Positions 7,504 through 15,421 of a DNA stretch of 64,000 nucleotides are shown one piece after another. A program made the position numbers and the translations under genes. Below the pieces are notes generated by a model. It made no database searches, had not been told where the DNA came from, and saw nothing but the letters and a program-made list of their open reading frames with translations. Where the stretch lies: positions 1-64,000 of the forward strand of contig JBHIWH010000007.1 in NCBI GenBank assembly GCA_041987545.1, read 5' to 3'. The number at the start of each line of letters is the position of its first letter. Position 1 is the stretch's first letter. Origin of the DNA: JAJRXR01 sp041987545. Lineage in GTDB: Bacteria > Planctomycetota > Phycisphaerae > Phycisphaerales > UBA1924.

Positions 7504-8160
7504 ATGAGCCAACGAACGACGACACACGGGTCCAGGATCCTCGCCGCGGCGGCGCTCGCGCTGGCCGTGGTCGCCGCGGGGTGCAACATCGTCGCCCCGG
7601 CGTTCCTCGCCGTCCACGGCCCGGAGAAGATCAACGCCGTCTACAAGCTCGACCACACGAGGACGGGCGTCGTCTTCGTCGATGACCCCGCCAGCCGCGT
7701 GTCGCACCGGCGCCTGCGGACACAGATCGGCGAGGAGGCGACGGCGGTCCTCATGCAGAAGAAGGTCGTGCTCGACATGATCGACACGCGCTCGATCATG
7801 ACCGTCAGCGCCAAGGACCGGCACGGCGACGTGATGAGCATGCAGGAGCTGGGCGAGGCCGTCGGCGCCGACTTCATCATCCACGCGCTGGTCTCCGAGT
7901 TCACGCTCTCTGCTGACGGCGTCTCGAACATGCCCACCGCCACGCTCCAGGTCCGCGTCTACGACGTCGTCGAGCAGCGAACGGTCTGGCCCGGCGAGGG
8001 CGAGATGTACCCGCTGCGGCTCCAGGCCCGCCAGGCGCCCGGCTTCGCGCCCAGGGGCGACGAGCGGCTCGCGGGCGAGCAGAAGCTGGCCGAGCAGCTC
8101 GGCCTGGCCATCGCCCAGCTCTTCTACCGGCACGAGATCACCGAGGACGCCCGGCGGTAA
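7504..8160 (+). CDS. Lipoprotein of unknown function, partner of the preceding gene
   Basis: A 218-residue protein with a clean lipoprotein signal (basic start, Ala/Leu core, AAGC lipobox near residue 27). The mature domain includes KTGVVFVDD-type strands, SMQELGEAVGADFIIHALVSEF and TATLQVRVYDVVEQRTVWP. This pattern resembles periplasmic assembly proteins that combine a nucleotide-binding-like fold with CsgG/LpoB-like strands, but the match is weak and I do not assign it. ATG at 7504 directly follows a GAGCCGACCGC stretch. It probably forms an operon with the upstream lipoprotein gene. Confidence 0.75.
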   Translation: MSQRTTTHGSRILAAAALALAVVAAGCNIVAPAFLAVHGPEKINAVYKLDHTRTGVVFVDDPASRVSHRRLRTQIGEEATAVLMQKKVVLDMIDTRSIMTVSAKDRHGDVMSMQELGEAVGADFIIHALVSEFTLSADGVSNMPTATLQVRVYDVVEQRTVWPGEGEMYPLRLQARQAPGFAPRGDERLAGEQKLAEQLGLAIAQLFYRHEITEDARR

Positions 8161-8203
8161 CCGCCCACCGCCCGTCGTGGCATCCCCTACGCTTGGGCCG
8201 AGC

Positions 8204-9229
8204 ATGGACCGAGCGCCCGACGCGAGCCGAGAGACGATCCACCTGATCGAGCCCCCGAGGCTCTTCGGCGGCGCCGACCGCGGTCGCGAGTCGTCGCTCG
8301 TCGCGTTTTCGTTGCTCCGCGCCCGCGGGCTCGTCGAGCCCGGGCCGGTCGTGGTCGTCGGGGACGCGTCGAGCTTCGCCGCCGCCCGCGCCCACGGCAT
8401 CGAGCACGACGCACGGCTGGTCCCGCCCGCGGGGCGCCCCGGGCTGTGCTGGCGCGCGATCCGCAGGCTGACGGCCCGGTCCGCCACGGTCCGGTGCTGG
8501 TCGCCCGCGATGCTCCGGGTCGCCGCCGCCGCTACGCCCTCACGCGTACGCGTGCGTGCGACGCTTGTGTCCGGGTCCGCGAGCGCCTGGGATCGGCGAG
8601 CCGTCGCCCGCCTCGGGGACCGGCTCGAACGGGTCGATGTGTTCGATCCCGCCGACGCCGCCGCCTGGTCCGAGACCGGCGTGCCCGCAGACAGCATCCA
8701 CACGCACCAGCCCGAGCAGGCCGACCTCCCCCCGCCGGGCGCTCGGGTGCGGCTCAAGGACCAGTCCGAGGGCGAGCTCGTGCTGACGATGCTGGCCGAC
8801 CATCCGCGCGAGGCCGACGCCCGCCGGTTCTCGTTCCTGCTGGCGATCCTGTCGGTCGGGGAGTACGCATGCGTGGGGCTGAGCCCGGCCGGCGCTCGGC
8901 ATATGGAGGCGGGACGCCGGTACCACCGGAACCTCGGCAATCCGCACGCGTTCCAGGTCTCGGACCGCCCGATGATCGAGCTGCTCCGGGCCGCGGACAT
9001 GTGTGTCTGGCCCGACCCGACGCGGCGCGACGGCCCCCGGGGCGCCCGCCGGCTGCTCGAAGCGCTGGCCGCCCGTCACGGCGTCACGATCATCGACCCG
9101 CCCGAGTACGCCGACCCCGCCGGCCCGACCCCGCCCGAGATGGTCAGGCCCGCGCTCCGCTTGTTCGAGCGCGGGCGGGAGGGCGCCGTCAGCAACCAAC
9201 CGCCCGTCATGGCGGGGAGCGGGGCGTGA
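8204..9229 (+). CDS. Glycosyltransferase-like protein (GT4-type, divergent)
   Basis: A 341-residue soluble protein without signal peptide. The segment SETGVPADSIHTHQPEQ followed by ELVLTMLADHP resembles the junction of the two Rossmann-like halves of GT4 glycosyltransferases. Near the C-terminus MIELLRAADMCVWPDP and RRLLEALAARHGVTII resemble the donor-sugar-binding half, although the usual EGFG-type motif is replaced by RDGPRGA. It may be a divergent or inactive transferase. ATG at 8204 is preceded by TACGCT ten bases upstream and lacks a Shine-Dalgarno. The stop overlaps the GTG of the following phosphatase gene, which suggests translational coupling and a shared, perhaps exopolysaccharide-related, role. 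Confidence 0.6.
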   Translation: MDRAPDASRETIHLIEPPRLFGGADRGRESSLVAFSLLRARGLVEPGPVVVVGDASSFAAARAHGIEHDARLVPPAGRPGLCWRAIRRLTARSATVRCWSPAMLRVAAAATPSRVRVRATLVSGSASAWDRRAVARLGDRLERVDVFDPADAAAWSETGVPADSIHTHQPEQADLPPPGARVRLKDQSEGELVLTMLADHPREADARRFSFLLAILSVGEYACVGLSPAGARHMEAGRRYHRNLGNPHAFQVSDRPMIELLRAADMCVWPDPTRRDGPRGARRLLEALAARHGVTIIDPPEYADPAGPTPPEMVRPALRLFERGREGAVSNQPPVMAGSGA

Positions 9230-9717
9230 CCGGACAGCCGCCGATCGGCAGCGTCCTGTTCGTCTGCCTGGGCAACATCTGCCGCTCGCCCCTGGCCGAG
9301 GGGATCTTCATCCACCTGGCCCGGCAGCGCGACGTGCTCCACCGATACGACATCGACTCGGCGGGCACCGGCGCCTACCACGCCGGCGAGCGGGCCGACC
9401 CGCGTGCCCTGCAGATCGCCAAGAGGCACGGCGTCGAGCTGCCCTCGATCGCCCGCCAGTTCAAGCCGGCCGCCGACATCGACCGCTTTGACCTGATCCT
9501 GCCCATGGACCGCGAGAACGAGCGGAACCTCATCGGCAAGGGCGCCCCGCGCGACCGCGTCCGCCTGATGCGGTCGTTCGACCCGACCCTCGCGGGCGCC
9601 GAGCCCCACGAACTGGACGTGCCCGACCCGTACTTCGGCGCCGACGACGGATTCCAGAGGGTCTACGACATGCTCACCCGCGCGTGCGCCGGGCTGCTCG
9701 ACGAGCTCGCCCGCTGA
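9226..9717 (+). CDS. Low-molecular-weight protein-tyrosine phosphatase
   Basis: A 163-residue LMW-PTP, cytoplasmic. The phosphate-binding loop CLGNICRSP (C-X5-R-S) is near the N-terminus, and the general-acid Asp lies in DVPDPYFG near residue 130, as in the active family. These enzymes dephosphorylate tyrosine on partners such as Wzc-type kinases or regulate stress responses; the same fold also serves arsenate reductases, though DPYFG favours phosphatase. GTG at 9226 overlaps the preceding stop (GTGA). Its 3' end overlaps by 44 bp the convergent gene at 9674-9958. Confidence 0.93.
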   Translation: MTGQPPIGSVLFVCLGNICRSPLAEGIFIHLARQRDVLHRYDIDSAGTGAYHAGERADPRALQIAKRHGVELPSIARQFKPAADIDRFDLILPMDRENERNLIGKGAPRDRVRLMRSFDPTLAGAEPHELDVPDPYFGADDGFQRVYDMLTRACAGLLDELAR

Positions 9718-9958
9718 GCACGTACCGCGCCACTGAGACGAGACCATCGAACCGGTACTCCGGGTCGATGTACCGCTCGATGACGTAGAAGCAGAAGTAG
9801 TACGCCCGCGCCGCCGCCCAGGCGACGATGAGCAGCAATGCCGCGACCCGGGCCCGTGGGGCCTCCATCAGCACTATCGCGCCCGCGAGCATGCCGATCA
9901 CGACGAAACCGACCGCCTTCGCGTACATCCAACGCGGGTCGCGCAGATCACCCGGCAT
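9674..9958 (-). CDS. Small membrane protein of unknown function
   Basis: A 94-residue protein with two hydrophobic helices (about residues 16-34 and 38-60). These are followed by the motif YFCFYVIERYIDPEYRFDGL and an Arg-rich tail. I do not know a function. The aromatic-rich helix followed by ERYIDP looks like a conserved signature, which supports a real gene despite its size. It begins 24 bp after sucB and may be read from the sucA-sucB transcript. Its last 44 bases overlap the end of the convergent phosphatase gene. No clear Shine-Dalgarno precedes it. Confidence 0.6.
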   Translation of the reverse strand: MPGDLRDPRWMYAKAVGFVVIGMLAGAIVLMEAPRARVAALLLIVAWAAARAYYFCFYVIERYIDPEYRFDGLVSVARYVLSGRARRAARRTRG

Positions 9959-9982
9959 GCGTCTCGATACGGCGGCGGGGCC

Positions 9983-11284
9983 TCAGAGATCCAGCATCAG
10001 CCGCTGCGGGTCCTCGATCGCGTCCTTGATCGCGACCAGGAAGCTCACCGCCTCGGCGCCGTCCACGATCCGGTGGTCGTAGCTCAGCGCCAGGTACATC
10101 ATGGGCCGCACCGCGATCTGCCCGGACTTGGCCGGGTACTCCATCGGGCGGGTCTTGATCGCGTGCATGCCCAGGATCGCCGACTGCGGCGGGTTCAGGA
10201 TGGGCGTGGACATGAGGCTGCCGAAGACCCCGCCGTTGGTGATCGTGAACGTCCCGCCCTGCATCTCAGAGAGGTCGAGCTTGCCCTCCTTGGCCCGCGT
10301 CCCGTAGTCCTTGATCGAGGACTCGATGCCGGCGAACGAGAGCGTCTCGGCACTGCGGATGACGGGGACGACCAGGCCCTTTGGGCTGGCGACGGCGATC
10401 GCGACGTCGCAGTAGTCGTGCTTCTGGATCGCGGGCTTGCCGTCCTCGCCCGCGACGATGTACGAGTTGACCAGCGGGTACTTCTTCAGCGCCCCGCAGA
10501 CGGCCTTGACGAAGAAGGACATGAAGCCGAGCCCGATGCCATGCTTCTCGGCGAAGGCCTCCTTGTACTCCTTGCGGAGGTCCATGACGGCGCCCATGTC
10601 GCACTCGTTGAACGTCGTGAGCATCGCCGCGGTCTGCTGGGCCTCGACGAGGCGGGCGGCGATCTTCTGACGCAGCGGGCTCATCCGCTCGTGCGTGACG
10701 TTCCGTGCGCCCGAGGGGGCGGCCTGGGGCTGGGGCTGGCTGCCGGGCCGGGCGCCCGCGATCGCCGACGCCCCGCCGTCGATGACGGCCTGGACGTCGT
10801 GCTCGTTGATCCGGTCGCCCACGCCCGTGCCGCGGATTGCGTTCAGGTCAACGCCGTGCTCCTCGGCCAGCTTGCGGGCCAGGGGCGTGGCGCGGACCGA
10901 GCCGTTGGAGGGGGTCGCGTCGGTGGCGGCGTCGGCGTTGTCCGTGGTGGGCTTGGGGGGCGCGGCGGTCGCGGTCCCGCCGCCGGAGCCACCGGCCTGC
11001 GCCTCCGACTTGGCCTCGCCGGACGACGACGCGCCCGAGGGCTTCTCGGCCGACTCGTCCACCTCTCCGATCTCGGCGCCGATGTCGATCTCCGCGCCCT
11101 CGTCCACCTTCCGCGTCAGCACGCCGGCGGCGGGGGCGAAGATCTCGACCGTGATCTTGTCGGTCTCGACCTCGGCGACCGTCTCATCGCGGTCCACCCA
11201 GTCGCCGTCGTTCTTCACCCACGAGGACAGCACGCCGCTGACAACGCTCTCGCCGGCCTCGGGCATCGTGATCGGGGTCGCCAT
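9983..11284 (-). CDS. sucB: 2-oxoglutarate dehydrogenase E2 (dihydrolipoyl succinyltransferase)
   Basis: A 433-residue E2 that transfers the succinyl group from E1 to CoA in the TCA cycle. The N-terminal lipoyl domain (residues 2-78) has the lipoylation site ETDKITVEI. An Ala/Pro/Gly-rich linker leads to an E3-binding domain (PLARKLAEEHGVDLNAIRG). After a second linker comes the catalytic acyltransferase domain (about 195-433) ending in SYDHRIVDGAEA, with the catalytic His and Asp. All domains are complete. It lies 23 bp downstream of sucA. No E3 (lpd) gene is in the window. Confidence 0.97.
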   Translation of the reverse strand: MATPITMPEAGESVVSGVLSSWVKNDGDWVDRDETVAEVETDKITVEIFAPAAGVLTRKVDEGAEIDIGAEIGEVDESAEKPSGASSSGEAKSEAQAGGSGGGTATAAPPKPTTDNADAATDATPSNGSVRATPLARKLAEEHGVDLNAIRGTGVGDRINEHDVQAVIDGGASAIAGARPGSQPQPQAAPSGARNVTHERMSPLRQKIAARLVEAQQTAAMLTTFNECDMGAVMDLRKEYKEAFAEKHGIGLGFMSFFVKAVCGALKKYPLVNSYIVAGEDGKPAIQKHDYCDVAIAVASPKGLVVPVIRSAETLSFAGIESSIKDYGTRAKEGKLDLSEMQGGTFTITNGGVFGSLMSTPILNPPQSAILGMHAIKTRPMEYPAKSGQIAVRPMMYLALSYDHRIVDGAEAVSFLVAIKDAIEDPQRLMLDL

Positions 11285-11307
11285 CGGGTCGTCCTATCCG
11301 GGTCGCC

Positions 11308-14268
11308 TCACGCGGAGGCCGCAACCCGCTTCGGCTGCGGGTTGTCCTTCTCGTTCTTCTCTGGCTTGGGGCCGACCGCCTCGGTCAGGATCTGCTCCTG
11401 CTCGAGCTTGTGCTGCTTCTTCGAGCCGGTCGCGGGCGAACCCGCGGCCGGGCGGCCGATGTACCGCGGCCGGTCCATGCCCAGGTCCGTCATCATCCGG
11501 TCGCCGACGAACAGGTACGCCGCCGCGTTCCGGGGCTCTTCCTGCACGTACACACGCTCCGCGGCGCCCGGGTAGCGGCCCAAGATCTCGGCCAGCAGAT
11601 CCCCGCGGAACGGGTACACCTGCTCCACGCGGACGATCGCGACGTCGTCCAGCCCGAGCTCGTCCCGCCGCTGCGCCAGCTCGAAGTAGATCTTCCCGCA
11701 GCAGAGAATGACCCGGCGGACCTTGGAGCGGTCGGCGCCGCTCTGCTCGAACGCGGGGTCGTCGATCATCTCGCGGAACTGGCCCTCGACCAGCTCCTTG
11801 ATGTGGCTCGTGTTGACGCGGAGCAGGCTCTTGGGCGTCATCATGACCAGCGGCTTGCGGAACGCCCGCTTGATCTGGCGCCGGAGCACGTGGAAGGTCT
11901 GCGACGCGTCGGTCGGGTAGACGACCTGCAGGTTGTCGTTCCCGCAGAGCTTGAGGAACCGCTCCATGCGGGCCGAGGAATGCTCGGGCCCGGCGCCCTC
12001 GTACCCGTGGGGCAGGAGCATGACGAGCCCGGACCAGCGCTCCCACTTGGCCTCGGCCGAGGCCAGGAACTGATCGATGATGACCTGCGCCCCGTTGCAG
12101 AAGTCGCCGAACTGCGCCTCCCACAGGACGAGCATGTTCGGGTCGGCCAGCGAGTACCCGTACTCGAAGGCGACGACGCCCGCCTCGCTCAGGGGCGAGT
12201 CGTACACGCAGAACTTGGACTGGCGGGGCCTGCCGTCGGCGCCCTCGGACCCCGCCTGCCGGTCGGTGCCCGGCTCGCCCATCTCGCGGATGTGGTTGAG
12301 GGGGATGTACGCCTCGCCGGACTCGTAGTCGCGGAGGACCGCGTGCCGGTGGCTGAACGTGCCGCGGCGGCAGTCCTGGCCCGAGAGCCGGACCGCCGTC
12401 CCCTCGGCCAGCAGCGTGCCGTAGGCCAGCGCCTCGGCGTCGGCGTAGCTGATCTCCCCCGTCGTTGGCAGCCCCGCGCGCTGCTTGAGCAGCGCCTTGA
12501 GCTTCGGGTTGACCTTGAACCCGTCGGGCGTGCGGCCCAGCGCGGCGCAGACCTCCTCGAGCTGCTCCATCGAGACCGCGGTCCCGGTGTCGTCGTGCGA
12601 GAAGTCGTGCGTCAGGCCCTCCCACTTGGCGCTGCCCGGGTCGATCGTCGGGTCGTTGGGCGCCTCGCGGGCGGCGGCCTGGGCCTTCTCCAGCGACTCG
12701 TCCAGCCGGTGCTTGATCGCCCGGACATCCACGTCCTGGATGACCTTCTCGTCGAGCAGACGGTTCGAGTACACCTCGAGGATCCGCGGGTGGTCCTTGA
12801 TCATCCGGACCATCTGCGGCTGGGTGAACGAGACCTCGTCCTGCTCGTTGTGCCCGTACCGCCGGTAGCAGACCATGTCGATGAACACGTCCCGCTTGAA
12901 CCGGGCTCGGTACTCGGCCGCGAACTGCGCCGCGGCGACGCACGCCTCGGGGTCGTCGCCGTTGACGTGCAGGATCGGCGCGTCGATCGACTTGCCGATG
13001 TCCGTGCAGTACCGGCTGGACCGGCCGTCGTCGGGGACGGTCGTGAACCCGATCTGGTTGTTGACGACGACGTGGATCGTCCCGCCCGTGGTGTACCCCT
13101 CGAGCTGGGACATGTTCAGGACCTCGGCCACGACGCCCTGGCCCGCCACCGCCGCGTCGCCGTGGATCAGCACCGGGATCACACGCTCGCGCTGCGTGTC
13201 GCCGCGGAGCCGCTGCTTGGCGCGGCACCGCCCCGCGACCACGCCGTCGACCGCCTCCAGGTGGCTCGGGTTTGACGCCATCGCCAGGTGGACCATGCGT
13301 CCGTTGGGGAAGCGACGCGTGCCCGAGTAGCCCCGGTGGTACTTGACGTCGCCGCCCGAGTCCACGAAGTCGGGCGTCCAGCTCTCCTCGAACTCGGTGA
13401 AGATCTGCTCGTAGGACTTGCCTATCACGTTGTTGAGGACGTTCAGACGCCCGCGGTGGGCCATGCCCAGCACGACCTCCTCGACGCCCAGCGAGCTCGA
13501 CGCCTCGATCATGTGGTTGAGCAGCGGGATCAGGGACTCGGCGCCCTCCAGGCTGAACCGCTTCTCGCCCGGGTACCGCTTGCCCAAGAACTTCTCGAAC
13601 AGCTCGCTCTGGACGAGCTGCTCGAGCACGTGCGCCCGCTGGCCGCGGTCGAGGCCGATCCGCGCCCCGGCACGCTCGAAACGCTCCAGCAGCCACGCCC
13701 GCTGCTCCTCGTCCTGCACGTGCATGAACTCGGCGCCGATCGTGCCGCAGTACGTCTCCTCGAGACGCCGGATGACCTCCCGGAGGGGGAGCTCGCCCTC
13801 CACGCCCAGCGCCTCGGCGTCCACGCGCCGATCGAGGTCCTCCTCGGTCAGGTCGTGGTACTCGAGCGTCAGCGAGGACGGGCGGTCACGCTCTCGGCCG
13901 AACGGATCGATCGACGCGCGCAGGTGCCCGTGATCGCGGTAGGCGCCGATCAGGTCGTCAACGACGGCCTGGAAGTGCGACGCCCGGCCCGCGGGCCGGC
14001 CGGCGCCAGGCGTGATCCGGACGGCGCCGTCGGACTCCGCGGCACGCGTCGGCTGGGTCGTGGGCCTGATCGGCGCGGCGGCCGAGCCCCCCGCCCCGGG
14101 CGAGAGCTTCAGCTCCCCCGCCTGGGCCAGCTCGAAGCCCTGGAAGAAGGACCGCAGGTCCGCCGGGACCGATGCCGGGTCGGACTGATACCGACGATAC
14201 TGCTCGTCGAGGAACGCGGCGTCCCAGGTATTCAGCGACGGGGGAACAGGTCGCGGAGCGGAACTCAT
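11308..14268 (-). CDS. sucA: 2-oxoglutarate dehydrogenase E1
   Basis: A 986-residue thiamine-diphosphate enzyme that decarboxylates 2-oxoglutarate in the TCA cycle. The N-terminal NTWDAAFLDEQYRRYQSDP matches the E1 N-terminal segment that binds E2. Landmarks follow in order: VVLGMAHRGRLNVL, LIHGDAAVAGQGVVAE, the ThDP/Mg site NNQIGFTT with CYRRYGHNEQDE, and the C-terminal transketolase-like domain (PHGYEGAGPEHSSAR, YPTDASQTFHVLRR). Length is usual. GAGG precedes the ATG at 14266-14268. In the 208-bp upstream gap a TATGAT (14350-14355, minus strand) could be a -10, but without a matching -35. Confidence 0.98.
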   Translation of the reverse strand: MSSAPRPVPPSLNTWDAAFLDEQYRRYQSDPASVPADLRSFFQGFELAQAGELKLSPGAGGSAAAPIRPTTQPTRAAESDGAVRITPGAGRPAGRASHFQAVVDDLIGAYRDHGHLRASIDPFGRERDRPSSLTLEYHDLTEEDLDRRVDAEALGVEGELPLREVIRRLEETYCGTIGAEFMHVQDEEQRAWLLERFERAGARIGLDRGQRAHVLEQLVQSELFEKFLGKRYPGEKRFSLEGAESLIPLLNHMIEASSSLGVEEVVLGMAHRGRLNVLNNVIGKSYEQIFTEFEESWTPDFVDSGGDVKYHRGYSGTRRFPNGRMVHLAMASNPSHLEAVDGVVAGRCRAKQRLRGDTQRERVIPVLIHGDAAVAGQGVVAEVLNMSQLEGYTTGGTIHVVVNNQIGFTTVPDDGRSSRYCTDIGKSIDAPILHVNGDDPEACVAAAQFAAEYRARFKRDVFIDMVCYRRYGHNEQDEVSFTQPQMVRMIKDHPRILEVYSNRLLDEKVIQDVDVRAIKHRLDESLEKAQAAAREAPNDPTIDPGSAKWEGLTHDFSHDDTGTAVSMEQLEEVCAALGRTPDGFKVNPKLKALLKQRAGLPTTGEISYADAEALAYGTLLAEGTAVRLSGQDCRRGTFSHRHAVLRDYESGEAYIPLNHIREMGEPGTDRQAGSEGADGRPRQSKFCVYDSPLSEAGVVAFEYGYSLADPNMLVLWEAQFGDFCNGAQVIIDQFLASAEAKWERWSGLVMLLPHGYEGAGPEHSSARMERFLKLCGNDNLQVVYPTDASQTFHVLRRQIKRAFRKPLVMMTPKSLLRVNTSHIKELVEGQFREMIDDPAFEQSGADRSKVRRVILCCGKIYFELAQRRDELGLDDVAIVRVEQVYPFRGDLLAEILGRYPGAAERVYVQEEPRNAAAYLFVGDRMMTDLGMDRPRYIGRPAAGSPATGSKKQHKLEQEQILTEAVGPKPEKNEKDNPQPKRVAASA

Positions 14269-14476
14269 TTCGGCCTCGCCTCACCCGTACACGGGCCGCC
14301 CATCGTGGCGTGGAAGCACCTCTGGGACGCGCGCAGCACGCCCCGTCCGATCATAGACAGACCTATCGGCGTCCGGCCCCCGGGCCTGAGGAATTCGTCG
14401 CCAAGACCGGGGGGAAAACCCGAGCCGCCTCGGCGCCCGCGGGCCCGCCGGCCGCGGATCGCCCCGCCCGCCGGGC

Positions 14477-15418
14477 CTACCCGAACCGCCCGGTGACGTA
14501 CTGCTCGGTCTCCGGCAGGCGGGGTTTCTGGAAGATCGTCGCCGTCGGCCCGTACTCCACCAGCCGACCGAGGTACATGAACGCGGTGTAGTCGCTCACC
14601 CGCGCCGCCTGCTGCATGTTGTGCGTGACCAGCAGGACCGTGTACCTGGCGGAGATCTCGTGGATCAGCTCCTCGATCCGCATGGTCGCGACCGGGTCCA
14701 GCGCCGAGCAGGGCTCGTCGAGCAGCAGCACCTCGGGGTCGGCCACGATCGCCCGGGCGATGCACAGCCGCTGCTGCTGCCCGCCCGAGAGCCCGAGCGC
14801 CGAGTCGTGGATCCGGTCTTCCACCTCGTCCCAGAGGGCCGCGGCCTTGAGCGCCCGCTCGCACGCCTCGCGGAGCACGCGTCGGCGGTTCTCGCCGTCG
14901 ATCCGCAGCGGGTACACCACGTTCTCGAAGATCGACATCGGGAAGGGGTTGGGCCGCTGGAAGACCATCCCCAGCCGCTTGCGGAGGTCGATCACGTCCA
15001 CGTCGGGGTCGTACACCGGCGTGCCGTTGAGCGTGATCTGCCCGCCCACGCGGACGCTGTCGATCAGGTCGTTGAGGCGGTTGATCGAGCGGAGCAGCGT
15101 GGACTTGCCGCAGCCGGACGGGCCGATGAGGGCGGTCACCTTCCCGGTCGGGACGGGCATGGAGACGTCGTGCAGGGTCTTGTTGTCGCCGTACCACAGG
15201 CAGAAGGACTCGGCCTGGACGACGCTGGGCATCTGGTCGAGCCCCTCGTGGATCACGGACTCGACGGGATCGCCGGCGCGGATCGCCTCGATCACGGTCA
15301 GCCGCTCGTTGCGGGCCGGGCGGTTGAGGTCCACGCCGACTGGCGTGGCGGGCCTCCACTCGGTCGTCGCGTCGAGGTCCATCTGCGTCATCTCCGCTCC
15401 AGCGTGCGAGAGGGCCAT
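14477..15418 (-). CDS. pstB: Phosphate ABC transporter ATP-binding protein
   Basis: A 313-residue PstB, the cytoplasmic ATPase that drives phosphate import. Walker A is GPSGCGKST, followed by NDLIDSVRVGG, the PstB-typical FQRPNPFPMSIFENV Q-loop, the signature LSGGQQQR, Walker B VLLLDEPCSALDP, and the switch His in LLVTHNMQQAARVSD. It ends close to usual length. An N-terminal extension of about 60 residues precedes the ABC core (which begins near AESFCLWYGDNKTL); a later in-frame ATG cannot be excluded as start. It follows pstA by three bases. No phoU follows. Confidence 0.97.
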   Translation of the reverse strand: MALSHAGAEMTQMDLDATTEWRPATPVGVDLNRPARNERLTVIEAIRAGDPVESVIHEGLDQMPSVVQAESFCLWYGDNKTLHDVSMPVPTGKVTALIGPSGCGKSTLLRSINRLNDLIDSVRVGGQITLNGTPVYDPDVDVIDLRKRLGMVFQRPNPFPMSIFENVVYPLRIDGENRRRVLREACERALKAAALWDEVEDRIHDSALGLSGGQQQRLCIARAIVADPEVLLLDEPCSALDPVATMRIEELIHEISARYTVLLVTHNMQQAARVSDYTAFMYLGRLVEYGPTATIFQKPRLPETEQYVTGRFG

Positions 15419-15421
15419 AGC

